Shown: positions 28,312 to 37,903 of the stretch, in pieces | Layout of the letters: each line of letters opens with the position of its first letter | How positions within the stretch are numbered: position 1 is the first letter of the stretch | Assembly: GCA_019704295.1 (NCBI GenBank) | Contig: AP024596.1 | Coordinates: 1,411,369-1,475,368 of the forward strand | Direction of reading: 5' to 3' | Length of the DNA stretch: 64,000 nucleotides | Origin: Sulfolobales archaeon HS-7 | GTDB taxonomy: Archaea; Thermoproteota; Thermoprotei_A; Sulfolobales; Sulfolobaceae | Program-made: the position numbers and the translations under genes | The notes under the pieces: generated by a model | Told to the model about the DNA's origin: nothing | The model's database searches: none | The model's input: the letters and a program-made list of their open reading frames with translations, nothing else

Positions 28312-31242
28312 TCAGATCAAATCGGCGACGCAATAGAGCATGTAAATCTGATAGGCTTTCAATTTGGCTACCTCCTCAGCTACCTCCTTTCTGTTCGAAT
28401 CCCCCTTCACTATCATGTCAGAGAATTTCTTGTAAATGTCCCTGTTCACTTGCTCTGAGAAGATCTCATCGTAAAGCTTTTCCAAGCTAATGGGTCTCTC
28501 TCCTCCCAATTTGCTCAGGTAAATTTGGTGCACGTCGTAAAATCCCATTACTCGCAGAATGGCAGAGTTAGTTACTCCTAACTTACTCAAGATCTCCGAT
28601 TGACCAAAGTGGACGATGCTCTCTAAGGAACCTGAGAGGACGGATTCGGAGATCGCCTCCCTTACCTTTTCCTTTCCGCAAATGTAATTCCCGTTGAAAC
28701 CGCATATTATCGCTTCCTCTCCCAGGTAAATCGCTGAGATCGCTAGTGCAGGCTTCCTCTCAACGGTGGCAACTCCTACCTTCTTCGTGTTCACTACTGT
28801 CCTATCGCACAGGTAACCCAGGTACCTTATGCCGAGTTCCCTCAATTTCTCCCAGGATGCCATTTTGCTAGGCCTTATTCCCGGGTCGATCCACCTCATT
28901 ATCACCTTTACTAGTTCATCTTCATTGATCTTCCTTAACTCATCCTCCAATCGGCTGCAGTTCAACTCCTCGTTCCTAACGCTTATGCCCCCTTTTCTTA
29001 ACCTCTCCACGAGAGCCGTTGGTTCATACTCCCAGATTACCACCCTGTTCTTGGACTCCTTCCCAAGTCCCATCGGCTGTATGAAGAACCTCAGGTGATT
29101 GTGTTGTACCCCGAACTTCCTCCTTAATACGGCGCTTACAAAAGCGTGACCGAGGGTTACGGATTCCTCATCGTCCCTGGGGTCTAGATCGCTTTCGTAA
29201 ACGTATGTGTAGTCCTCGTACCTCCCCACTTTGCTACAGGCTAATTCGATCTCCCTCGTTCTGTACTCCAGTACGCCTTTCCCATCTCCTAAGGGAATCA
29301 TCTGCTTACCCTCGCTCTCCACTATCCAGCTGACCGAATGCGGAAACTCGGTATATCTGGTAAAACCCTGCTTCTCATATGAAAATCCTACGGTCACTTT
29401 CGGCTGGATCTTCCCCCTCAGTAAGTCTTCGGCGAACTTCTTAACCCCCTCTTCTGTCAATTCCTCCCAGGACTTCTTCACCTGAAGGTAGGCCTGTATT
29501 CCCTGAGCTACGCAATTAGGAACGTTGTGAAGCCCTTCCCTCACGGAGGTCTCGTTTACGGTGTAACCTTCCTTTTGCGTAACGGACGTAATGACAGCGT
29601 CATTTACGTGATCCAGGTATCCAGGCTGGTACTTCTCAACCAAATCCTTCATCGAGATCTCCGTGTACTTCCTACCATCGACCACGACGGGGATCATGTT
29701 CTCATACGTTTTCCCCCTAGTGTAGAAGTTAACTGCGTAAAACTCCTCCTCTCCCCTCTCATTTAGCCTCTCCTTGTACAGCCCCATTTCCTTTAGGAGT
29801 TCGTAACTCCCGCTTAAACCTAATTTGGCCTCAATTAGCTCTCTGAGGAGTTTCGGATACTTGTTCTCAGCTGTGTATATAAGTACCTCCGGTCCTAAGC
29901 TCTCCCACTCGTTTATGCCCCCCGCCATGATAGCCATGTCATCCTCAGTTAAGGGAAACACCACTATCTCAGAGACGGGCATCTTCTTGGGATCTCTCCC
30001 CGCCCTTCCGTTCTTTTGAATGTACTCCCTAACGGATTGGGGTAATCCGTAGTGAACTACTCTCCCTATATTCGGGAAGTTTATGCCCTGGGAAAGCGTC
30101 CTGACGGATATCCCCACCTTTTTTCTCCCCTGCGCTAAATCCTCCTCTAGCCTCCTCCTCTCCCCCTCCGAAACGTAATGATGGTGCACTCCTGCAGAAG
30201 GCAACCATTTTTTCAACTCATTCGCTGAATTAACCCCCTTGGTAAAGACCAGGGTCACCGCCTCATCCCTCTCGTAATTCCTTAAGAGGAGTATTACGTC
30301 ATCCTTATTATAAGGTCTAGAAGATATCCTCTGTCCCCGTCTTATGAGTTGGTAATTTTTCGAGGGTCTCCACTTAAGGTCGCTGACGAACTTGTGAAAA
30401 ACCCTCTTGAACTCCTCGTAATCAAGGGAGTAATCCCCCCACTCTGAGGAAAGGGAACGGGAGATCTTGTGAAGCTCGTCAACAACTCCCCTTCTTCCCA
30501 GGATGAGGTAAGTGGTGATTTGAGGTCTCGGGGCCTTACCCTGTATTATCGCGCACTCCCTCCCAGTTAACTCTGAGAGCCTGTTTGAGAACTCCTCCGG
30601 ATTGGAGAGTGTGGCGGTGACCACTACTATCTGTATTTGCCTTCCAATAACGTGAGAGATCAACAACCCCAGGAGCTCGAGGAGGAGCGAGGCCTTACTG
30701 CTTCCGTAAAAATCGAACTCGTCGAGGACGATAAGCTGAACTGAGGAGAGGAATTTCCTGAAGGGAGAGTTCAGGTATTCGTAAGTCCTCACCCTCTTTA
30801 TCTCCATGAGCAACTGCTGAGGGTTGGTCGTGACTATGTCCGCTGACTCCAGAACTGTACCCTCTGTCTTCTCCCTTCCTGAGATCACGCCTATTGACAA
30901 ATTGGTCATCTGAGCTATCTCCCTGAGCCTCTTGGTCTGATCGCTTTGAAGGGCGACAGTAGGGTAAACCGCGAGGGTTCTCACCCTTTTCGATATTGAG
31001 TAGAGGAGCCACGACTCCGTCTTACCGCTACCCGTCTCCGCCCTGAGCACAACGTTCTTTCCCTCGTTTAGGGAGTTTAACGCCTCGCATTGGTGGGCGT
31101 ATAAGTTGAAGTTCTTGTCACTCGGAATGAAGTCGTTCAACGTCTTATCGCAGAGATCTACGGTATTGGGCTCCCTAACGAAGGTCAGGTATTCGAGTTG
31201 AAGACCCCTCAGCAACGGTTCAGTGGAGAGCATAACGGTCAT
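28312..31242 (-). CDS. Large superfamily 2 DNA/RNA helicase
   Basis: 976 aa. All SF2 motifs are present: Q-like 'NLYAHQCEALNSL', motif I 'VVLRAETGSGKTESWLLY' (A68-E76), Ia 'AVYPTVALQSDQTKRL', II 'LIVLDEFDFYGSSKAS' (DEFD), III 'VVVTATLSNP', IV 'AVTLVFTKGVNSANELKKWL', V 'GISVRTLSQGINFPNIGRVV', VI 'QKNGRAGRD'. The helicase core takes the first ~430 residues. The remaining ~540 have no recognised domain, but two Cys ('IICGFNGNYICGKEK') lie near residue 850. The DEFD box and long C-terminus differ from Hel308, Lhr and Cas3. Archaeal helicases of this size are found in DNA repair and in defence loci (DrmA- or MrfA-like); between toxin-antitoxin genes and CRISPR arrays, defence is plausible but unproven. 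It begins at the ATG at 31242; no partner nuclease is adjacent. Confidence 0.78.
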   Translation of the reverse strand: MTVMLSTEPLLRGLQLEYLTFVREPNTVDLCDKTLNDFIPSDKNFNLYAHQCEALNSLNEGKNVVLRAETGSGKTESWLLYSISKRVRTLAVYPTVALQSDQTKRLREIAQMTNLSIGVISGREKTEGTVLESADIVTTNPQQLLMEIKRVRTYEYLNSPFRKFLSSVQLIVLDEFDFYGSSKASLLLELLGLLISHVIGRQIQIVVVTATLSNPEEFSNRLSELTGRECAIIQGKAPRPQITTYLILGRRGVVDELHKISRSLSSEWGDYSLDYEEFKRVFHKFVSDLKWRPSKNYQLIRRGQRISSRPYNKDDVILLLRNYERDEAVTLVFTKGVNSANELKKWLPSAGVHHHYVSEGERRRLEEDLAQGRKKVGISVRTLSQGINFPNIGRVVHYGLPQSVREYIQKNGRAGRDPKKMPVSEIVVFPLTEDDMAIMAGGINEWESLGPEVLIYTAENKYPKLLRELIEAKLGLSGSYELLKEMGLYKERLNERGEEEFYAVNFYTRGKTYENMIPVVVDGRKYTEISMKDLVEKYQPGYLDHVNDAVITSVTQKEGYTVNETSVREGLHNVPNCVAQGIQAYLQVKKSWEELTEEGVKKFAEDLLRGKIQPKVTVGFSYEKQGFTRYTEFPHSVSWIVESEGKQMIPLGDGKGVLEYRTREIELACSKVGRYEDYTYVYESDLDPRDDEESVTLGHAFVSAVLRRKFGVQHNHLRFFIQPMGLGKESKNRVVIWEYEPTALVERLRKGGISVRNEELNCSRLEDELRKINEDELVKVIMRWIDPGIRPSKMASWEKLRELGIRYLGYLCDRTVVNTKKVGVATVERKPALAISAIYLGEEAIICGFNGNYICGKEKVREAISESVLSGSLESIVHFGQSEILSKLGVTNSAILRVMGFYDVHQIYLSKLGGERPISLEKLYDEIFSEQVNRDIYKKFSDMIVKGDSNRKEVAEEVAKLKAYQIYMLYCVADLI

Positions 31243-31244
31243 AA

Positions 31245-31784
31245 TTGACCGTAAATTAAAAGGCTTTACATTCGTGGTACAATACCTCTTTAACGAAGGC
31301 TTAGCGCGTATGCTTTTCTAGACGACATTACGGGGGCCGTAATATATCCGTTTGGTAATTCCTCCTCTACGAGTGAGCTGGCCCCTTTCACTCACTTCAC
31401 TGCGCGAGGGAATAAACCCTCGTCTATACAAGGCCTTAGGTACAGGGTAGAAAAACCCACTGACGTTTAGCCTTGAAGTTTCCGTCTTGGGTTTGAGCCA
31501 AATAGACCGCGAAGAGTCACTGTCTTCAACACGCGATCCCCTCGGAAAAATCCCTGAGGTAAGACAATGTGACCTGGATCTCCAGACACCAAAGGGTGTT
31601 AAGGATCCTATTACGTTTTAACGTGTACGGAGGGAGAGAAAGACGAACAAGAAAATCGTTGAGCGTGAATTCTCACTGCTCGTCGTAGTACCGAATTAAA
31701 TTATACTAAATAAACTAAATTTGTAGGTAGACGCTCCTCTAAACGTTACGTAAAGTTTTTAATTATCGCGTTTAAGACAAATTC
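31245..31784. other. Gene-free stretch containing an R2 copy and an anonymous open frame
   Basis: About 31620-31732 is an R2 copy on the minus strand (core complement at 31690-31730). On the minus strand from about 31525 to 31318 a frame without stops reads 'WLKPKTETSRLNVSGFFYPV' and 'PKALYRRGFIPSRSEVSERG', but I see no start codon; it may be a relic. A TATA-like 'AGTTTTTAATT' at about 31754 serves the leaderless gene at 31785. Confidence 0.45.
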
Positions 31785-32903
31785 GTGAAGGTACACCCTA
31801 ACGTCGTCGAGTTGAAATACCTCGCTACGTCTCTGTTACTAGGGCTTGTGCTTTATTTCCTTTATGAGTACACTCTGTACTACCCCCTCACGTTAACTTC
31901 CCTCATATGGAATTCGATCATAGCAGTCCTTTTGGGGGCATTGACCCTCCTGTACATGAGGGAGTTCTCCTACGGAAGGGGGTTTACAACTTACCTGTGG
32001 GTAACTTTCGTTGTACTCCTAATCCTTAAGAGTCATGACATTTCCCCGGTTCTGCAGGGAGTTCCTTCCCTAGTAAGGGGATATTACCTTTTCCTCATGC
32101 CCATCGCCTACTCAATTGTATACGGCAGTCTCTTCTCCCTCTCGAGGTTCCTGATAGGAAGGAGAAGGTTGTTGTCATTACGAACAGGGCGACAGTACGC
32201 CTACGCTTCCCTCCTATACCTCCTCCTCATGTACTTAACGTTTAGATATTACACGTCCTCCGACTTGAAGATCGTCTCTCCGGAGAGGCTTTTCCTCATC
32301 TTAGGAGTATCCTACCTGCTCTCCAACGTGATTATCCTCTTTAACAAAATTGGGTACAACCTAGCTATAGCGGGAATACTTTTCTACGGGGTGTACCCCC
32401 TGTACGCCTTTTTAAAAACCAGCGTGAATTTAAGCGTTCTAATTCTGTTGGGAATACTAACGGCGTTCAGCTTCGCTTACTTCAGCCTAACGATGCGGGT
32501 TGAAACCAATTACAGGGGAATAGCGACGGGCAACGTGGTTTCATCAATAAGTTCCGACGTTTACCTTCCGTTAATCGTGGTGGTAGTCTGGTCTGCGAGT
32601 TCCTATTTTCTCCACTTGAGTTCAATAAACAGCTACGATTTCCTGGTCGTGCTTTTCCCCATAGTCCTGGGTTCAGTAGTTATGGATACTGTGAAGGGAT
32701 TAAAGGCGGACGTGTTACACCAGAGACAGACGGGAGAGAGAAGTTACGGAGTGATATGCGGTGTGGGGATGGCAGACGGTCTGTGGCTAAAGGTCCTTGC
32801 AATACTTATGTTCTACCTCCTTTTGGGATACCTGGGGTTACTGGAAGCCTTAGTGTTTTACGTGTTCTTATCGATTGTGATGCTAATACTCGCCAGAATA
32901 TGA
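31785..32903 (+). CDS. Polytopic membrane protein, unknown
   Basis: 372 aa with about 10-11 transmembrane helices and short loops ('LATSLLLGLVLYFLYEY', 'NSIIAVLLGALTLLYM', 'LFLILGVSYLLSNVIILF', 'LPLIVVVVWSASSYFLHL'). A cytoplasmic basic loop 'IGRRRLLSLRTGRQYA' and a 'DTVKGLKADVLHQRQTGERS' segment stand out; the C-terminus has 'VCGVGMADGLWLKVLAILMF'-like text. No transporter signature is recognised. The GTG start with a TATA box ~28 bp upstream and no leader is typical of Sulfolobales. It is divergent from the helicase gene with a ~540-bp gap. It may pair with the small gene at 32917. Confidence 0.7.
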   Translation: MKVHPNVVELKYLATSLLLGLVLYFLYEYTLYYPLTLTSLIWNSIIAVLLGALTLLYMREFSYGRGFTTYLWVTFVVLLILKSHDISPVLQGVPSLVRGYYLFLMPIAYSIVYGSLFSLSRFLIGRRRLLSLRTGRQYAYASLLYLLLMYLTFRYYTSSDLKIVSPERLFLILGVSYLLSNVIILFNKIGYNLAIAGILFYGVYPLYAFLKTSVNLSVLILLGILTAFSFAYFSLTMRVETNYRGIATGNVVSSISSDVYLPLIVVVVWSASSYFLHLSSINSYDFLVVLFPIVLGSVVMDTVKGLKADVLHQRQTGERSYGVICGVGMADGLWLKVLAILMFYLLLGYLGLLEALVFYVFLSIVMLILARI

Positions 32904-32916
32904 GGAACCTTAACGG

Positions 32917-33057
32917 ATGGGGTTCGCCGGGGATTCGAGGGTTCAAGAGAGGTTGCTCAGGTTAACCTGCATTAGCCACTTTGAGGAAAGTGGACGAGAG
33001 TTAGCTAACGAAGTAGAGGCGATCACGCGCTCGTTGCCGTTCATGAGAGTGGGATAA
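32917..33057 (+). CDS. Small helical protein downstream of the membrane protein
   Basis: 46 aa: 'MGFAGDSRVQERLLRLTCIS' followed by 'HFEESGRELANEVEAITRSL'. It starts 13 bp after the preceding stop (32901-32903) and has strong amphipathic-helix character, so it is probably the second gene of that unit. Not recognised. Confidence 0.45.
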   Translation: MGFAGDSRVQERLLRLTCISHFEESGRELANEVEAITRSLPFMRVG

Positions 33058-33104
33058 AAAACAGTGAATGGCTATCTAGGGCCCCTTAGTCCTTGCGTGG
33101 TACT

Positions 33105-33235
33105 GGTTTCCATCACAAATTGTAATTATTGAGGGAAGTATTAGATAAAGGAAATTATTAAGTGAGAATCCTCACTAGTCCTGAGGATATTCAATTAAAT
33201 TTATCCTACTATTCTAAATAAACTGAATTTAAGGA
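33105..33235 (-). repeat. R2 repeat copy
   Basis: The reverse complement shows 'AAATTCAGTTTATTTAGAAT', 'AATTTAATTGAATATC', 'TTAATAATTTCCTTTATCTA' and 'AATAATTACAATTTGTGATG', in the same order and spacing as at 27160-27290. Confidence 0.6.
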
Positions 33236-33382
33236 TGAACGGGTCGCGGTAGTATTGAGCTAGATTTGTCGTAACTAGTAAACGAGATGACATTGAGAGC
33301 GGAATTGAACGTGTTTGGCGAAATCCAGGCAGTTCTATCATACGGTAAATTACGGTAAAAAGTCCCGTAATAGTCCCTTGGG

Positions 33383-33774
33383 TTACAGTAAAATAACTCC
33401 GCTGACGTCTCTTCCCTTTTGCTTCAGGAATCTGTAAAAGGGCCTGTCCATAATAAGCAGGGATACCGTCATAGTCTTGTAGGCGGAGTAGAGAACAGCG
33501 TCGAATATATCGTTCCAGCCTGCGTGCATTACCTGAAATACAGTACCTACGTCTATCATATCTAGTCTGCCCCAATTTATGGAAATTTGCTAGACCTTAT
33601 CTTACGCCCTCAGGGGGCTCCTCAAATTTCAGCTTTTTCGCTTCTCTTGTGATACCGCTACAAGTTCGGTAAGCATCATTGTAGGATAAAATATTTTTTT
33701 CTAAGTAGGTCGTCCTTAACTCCTCTCACCTTTATCCCCCCAAAGGGGAGTAAAAACGGAGTATCAACTATCAA
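33383..33774 (-). pseudogene. Ruined PIN-domain toxin next to an AbrB antitoxin
   Basis: From a TTG at 33774 (overlapping the antitoxin stop at 33764) it reads 'IVDTPFLLPFGGIKVRGVKD', a PIN N-terminus with the catalytic Asp, then stops at 33676. The next frame gives 'GITREAKKLKFEEPPEGV' (about 33650-33600). A third gives 'MIDVGTVFQVMHAGWNDIFD', 'AVLYSAYKTMTVSLLIMDRP' and 'FYRFLKQKGRDVSGVILL' (33559-33383), the usual PIN C-terminal half with the D...D pair. Total span (~130 codons) is normal for a PIN toxin, so it is one gene broken by at least two frameshifts. Confidence 0.65.
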
Positions 33775-34183
33775 TTCCGAGATTGTTGCTAATTTGCTCT
33801 CCAACGACCTCATCTGGGTCGATCTCGGCCCAATACTTAGATGCCTTCCTGAGGGGTACAAGCTCGATTTTGTTGTCGTCCCTTAAGATTAAGATCAGCT
33901 TATCCTTCTCCTTTAGGTTCAGTTTTTCAGCTACGCTTTTAGGGATGAAAATCGCGTTATTTATCAACTCAACTACAATTTCCGTAGGGTTATTCTGACT
34001 TTTCTGACTATTGAGTACCTCCTGTTCATCATCAACCGATATGCCTTCTTCCATTCTAAAGCCTGACTTCACTACATTCAACCGCTCCACCTCCGCTCTA
34101 GCCTCGCGTTCGTAATACACTACCTTGTTTTCATAATCAATCGCGTACCAGAATTTCATCAATTTATCCAAATATTTTTCCAT
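33764..34183 (-). CDS. AbrB/SpoVT-type antitoxin with an N-terminal extension
   Basis: 139 aa. The C-terminal half has a swapped-hairpin AbrB fold: 'IVVELINNAIFIPKSVAEKL', 'NLKEKDKLILILRDDNKIEL', then a toxin-binding tail 'ASKYWAEIDPDEVVGEQISN'. The first ~65 residues ('MEKYLDKLMKFWYAIDYENK...') are helical and acidic and are not part of the usual ~80-aa antitoxin. It would bind its own promoter and neutralise a PIN toxin, but the toxin partner downstream (33383-33774) is destroyed. An 'AATTATAAAATAA' TATA-like box lies just upstream (about 34190-34200). Why an orphan antitoxin survives is unclear; it may protect against related toxins. Confidence 0.75.
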   Translation of the reverse strand: MEKYLDKLMKFWYAIDYENKVVYYEREARAEVERLNVVKSGFRMEEGISVDDEQEVLNSQKSQNNPTEIVVELINNAIFIPKSVAEKLNLKEKDKLILILRDDNKIELVPLRKASKYWAEIDPDEVVGEQISNNLGIDS

Positions 34184-34274
34184 TTCCCTTATTTTATAAT
34201 TTTGCTTACGTAAGTTTCAAATTCTAGAAGGGGAGATATAAACTGACGGTTATTATAGTGAATGACCGCGATTG

Positions 34275-37041
34275 TCTCAAAACCTGGTAGGAAGGCTACA
34301 AAACCGTTTGTCGGAAACTTCTCAGGAATGCTCTGGCTGGCTTTAAGCCGTCATAGGAAAGCTACAAACTATTCTCCTAGAAGCGAGTATTTCAAACAAC
34401 TGACTAGTTTCAAGCCCTCATAGGAAAGCTACAAACTCCTCGAGGAAATCGAAGAAAAACCAAACACATGGGGTTTCAAGCCCTCATAGGAAAGCTACAA
34501 ACCATATCGTGATTTATACAAATACCTACAAGCATAGGGAGTTTCAAGCCCTCATAGGAAAGCTACAAACGATTATGAGGATATTGATTACTGCGATTTC
34601 GAGTAGTTTCAAGCCCTCTTAGGAAAGCTACAAACATGATACAAATGAGCGCTATACCTAGTATTCCGTCTTGAGTTTCAAGCCCTCATAGGAAAGCTAC
34701 AAACCGCTCCCTCTTTGCCAAGCAGTTCCATAACCCTATCTCCGTTTCAAGCCCTCATAGGAAAGCTACAAACCCAATACACATCTATCAAACCATGCAA
34801 CATCGACTGGTTTCAAGCCCTCATAGGAAAGCTACAAACTCGCAAAATTATAGATTAATTGTAAATTTGTAATTTTGTTTCAAGCCCTCATAGGAAAGCT
34901 ACAAACCAACCTGGTTGCTGAGATCAGGCTCGTGTACAACGGGTTTCAAGCCCTCATAGGAAAGCTACAAACGCGTCTTACCGAGATATGCGGTCGGAGC
35001 AGGGAATGGTTTCAAGCCCTCATAGGAAAGCTACAAACCATGAGTTGGTGCGCCGGGCTCAACATATACAGCGAGTTTCAAGCCCTCATAGGAAAGCTAC
35101 AAACTCGCATCTTGCACGCACTGAACAGTCAGTTCATCCTCAGTTTCAAGCCCTCACAGGAAAGCTACAAACACAGAAGAGGCAACTACTTGACCCAAAA
35201 GCGAAATAGGTTTCAAGCCCTCACAGGAAAGCTACAAACAGTGGCAAGACGTGAGGACTTTTGCGACCTAGTATCGGTTTCAAGCCCTCACAGGAAAGCT
35301 ACAAACTATGAGAACATGCTGCAGGCAAAGAAAGCGGGAGAGAGTTTCAAGCCCTCATAGGAAAGCTACAAACCAATTCCGTAATTTGTATTTATGCCAG
35401 TTGGAACGGGTTTCAAGCCCTCATAGGAAAGCTACAAACAAGGTAGCCGGAAGGAAATTGGACGAAGTGGAGAGGTTTCAAGCCCTCATAGGAAAGCTAC
35501 AAACGTACTCGTCTCAATGGTCTAAATATTCCAGATCAGAGTTTCAAGCCCTCATAGGAAAGCTACAAACAATATGTGTTATTAGCCCTAATACCATGGG
35601 AGACCTAGTTTCAAGCCCTCATAGGAAAGCTACAAACCGTTAGGACCGACGCAACTTGTTCGTTCACACTAGAGGTTTCAAGCCCTCATAGGAAAGCTAC
35701 AAACGCGTTACAAATTTTCCTACTAATCAAGATGTAACTGGTTTCAAGCCCTCATAGGAAAGCTACAAACCAGGTTGGAGAAAAGGATTTTGGATGGAAT
35801 TATACAGTTTCAAGCCCTCATAGGAAAGCTACAAACGAATCCGGCGAATTTGAATCACCACGCCCCTGGCGTCAGTTTCAAGCCCTCATAGGAAAGCTAC
35901 AAACTGATGAGGACATTTCAGAAGAAGTTGACAGAATAGCCAGTTTCAAGCCCTCATAGGAAAGCTACAAACCCTCAGAGGGTTGATATAGGATGAGGAT
36001 AAATTGGAGTCGTTTCAAGCCCTCATAGGAAAGCTACAAACTAATATAGCAATATATAATATACCTATATAGGAATATGTTTCAAGCCCTCGTAGGAAAG
36101 CTACAAACTTTTCGCCTTTCTCCATAAAACTATCGATCTGTTTTAGGTTTCAAGCCCTCATAGGAAAGCTACAAACATAAGGAGGGGGTTTGAATTAGTC
36201 TCTACCAGGGATGTGTTTCAAGCCCTCATAGGAAAGCTACAAACCATTTATTCCATTTATTGCTGTCGATGATACGGCTAGTTTCAAGCCCTCATAGGAA
36301 AGCTACAAACTTAGCCGAAGCTGAACCAAATGAATTTGTGCGTATGAGTTTCAAGCCCTCATAGGAAAGCTACAAACCGAAGAGAAGGAAGAAACGCATT
36401 ATTGAAAAAATTTGTTTCAAGCCCTCATAGGAAAGCTACAAACGAAAGAGTGAGGCTAGTTATGAAACGGTTATAGAGCAGGGTTTCAAGCCCTCATAGG
36501 AAAGCTACAAACGTAACAGGAAATTTTCCCGTCAATTTTACATACTATCAGTTTCAAGCCCTCATAGGAAAGCTACAAACAATTTTACATATTTACCCAA
36601 AATATTTCCGTAATTGTTTCAAGCCCTCATAGGAAAGCTACAAACATTTATAAACGAACGTAAACCGCCCATTACCGTATTGTTTCAAGCCCTCATAGGA
36701 AAGCTACAAACCAACATTAAACCGATAATATGATGACCCGTATACGTTTCAAGCCCTCATAGGAAAGCTACAAACGTATTACACCTGCAGATCTAATTGC
36801 GTATATATCGAGTTTCAAGCCCTCATAGGAAAGCTACAAACCCGTATGCCGATTCAAATTCATACCAATATGTACACTGGTTTCAAGCCCTCATAGGAAA
36901 GCTACAAACAATGGTGTGCAACTATCGGTGAACTATACGACCCCGAGTTTCAAGCCCTCATAGGAAAGCTACAAACGCGGACCACGATGCCTTTTACATC
37001 TACTTCTATTTGTTTCAATCCCTCATAGGAAAGCTACAAAC
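34275..37041 (-). CRISPR. CRISPR array 1, about 41 good repeats plus a degenerate end
   Basis: 30-bp repeats written on the plus strand as GTTTCAAGCCC...GCTACAAAC, spaced by ~34-41-bp unique spacers. The first clear unit is 34340-34369 (with 'GCTTTAAGCCGTC' changes) and the last is 37012-37041 ('CAATCCC' variant next to the leader). A more decayed copy sits near 34275. The leader is at the right, so transcription is leftward and crRNAs would carry the 8-nt 5' handle CTTGAAAC. Variant repeats cluster: 'CTCTTAGG' (34606), 'CTCACAGG' (35142, 35209, 35277), 'CTCGTAGG' (36078). Decay of the leader-distal end is normal. Repeats are identical to array 2 in reverse complement. Confidence 0.97.
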
Positions 37042-37250
37042 ACTCCTTCTTTTGTCCTTTCTCGTTCATAAATTTTTCGGTATCAAATTCGGCAATCTCG
37101 CTCTCCCTAGAGGTTACGTGAGGTTGCCGTCGATAATTTACGTCTAAAAATATATGTTCTGTTATACATATTTTGGTATTACGTGGGGTTGCCGAATTCT
37201 TGTATGAAATAAAAAGTGAATATCAAAATAAATAGAAGGATTATTTACTA
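37042..37250 (-). promoter_or_regulatory. Leader of CRISPR array 1
   Basis: About 205 bp. Its reverse complement is nearly identical to 41325-41540, differing mainly in the last ~10 bases before the repeat (AAAGAAGGAGT versus AAATAATGAGT) and at the distal edge. It contains AT-rich promoter text ('ACATATATTTTTAGACG', about 37143-37160) and two 'GGCAACC(C/T)CACGTAA' motifs (about 37112 and 37180), which may be adaptation or binding sites (inference). Confidence 0.85.
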
Positions 37251-37329
37251 CTTATGGAGTTTTCTTTCCTTCACGAGAAAAACACGTAACGCTATGATCA
37301 TGATATCCAGTTCCTAGAAGGATTAAGTT

Positions 37330-37461
37330 ATGACGAAGTTTAAGTTATTCAAGGCCAGGAACTTCAACGATCACCACGTTGATATAGGTAAGGTTCTGGA
37401 CTCGGGTGTTCCCATAGCTATGTCAGAGGGGGTGTATATAGTGCCTTTGCATGAGTATTAA
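37330..37461 (+). repeat. R1 repeat copy with a 43-aa open frame
   Basis: Reads 'MTKFKLFKARNFNDHHVDIG' and 'KVLDSGVPIAMSEGVYIVPL' without stops to 37461. This is the best-preserved frame of the R1 family. The other copies show the same 'KARN..DVD.G.VLD...PIAM.E' order with stops. Likely the C-terminus of a transposase or a small gene; not identified. Confidence 0.5.
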
Positions 37462-37903
37462 CCTGTTTATACAAGACAAGTACTCTCACGTTACTAGGAG
37501 AGTCTGTAGGTCTTTCCCATGCACTTTGTAATCATCGCTAAGCCCCTAAGGAACGAGTACCAGAGTACCCTTTCCTCCCAACCTGCCCCCAGTTTGGACT
37601 AATCTCCTTAATAGCTCCCCCCTCTCAATCCATTGTTTAATAACGCCTTCAACTAAGGGGAGACGAGCTGGAAACTCCAGTATTCAGTAAAGTTTTTCGA
37701 TTCAGCGGTTTCATGACATTATTCCCTGCTAGTCCCTCATTTGGTAGTCCGGTTCAGCAGTAAATCGGTTCATTATAGGATAAGATAAAGCGAACTCGTA
37801 AACCCTTGACGGTTCCACCAAAACTGCGGATAAGGTTTCCGCGTTCTCAACCAGAACAAACGCATACACGAATCTTTTTTTGCCGAAGAGTACATAGATC
37901 ACA
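37462..37903. other. Gene-free stretch with a minus-strand relic
   Basis: On the minus strand about 37690-37552 a frame reads 'ILEFPARLPLVEGVIKQWIE' and 'RGELLRRLVQTGGRLGGKGT' before a stop, probably the end of a lost gene. Just before the next gene, 'ATCTTTTTTTGCC' at about 37870 is a plausible TATA region for 37904. Confidence 0.4.

Noticed and set aside
28829-30019. Several plus-strand open frames inside the helicase gene
   Set aside because: They are antisense shadows; the minus-strand frame has all SF2 motifs in order.
31318-31525. Minus-strand stop-free stretch of ~69 codons upstream of the membrane protein gene
   Set aside because: No start codon and no recognisable motif; mentioned only in the intergenic entry.
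33201-33575. Open frame on the minus strand (124 codons) overlapping the PIN relic
   Set aside because: Composition is Arg/Tyr-rich shadow text; another frame of the same DNA carries clear PIN-domain sequence.
34875-35643. Long plus-strand open frames with repeated 'FQALIGKLQT' or 'SSPHRKATN' across CRISPR array 1
   Set aside because: These are translations of the 30-bp CRISPR repeat with spacers; period and sequence are explained by the array, so they are not repeat proteins.
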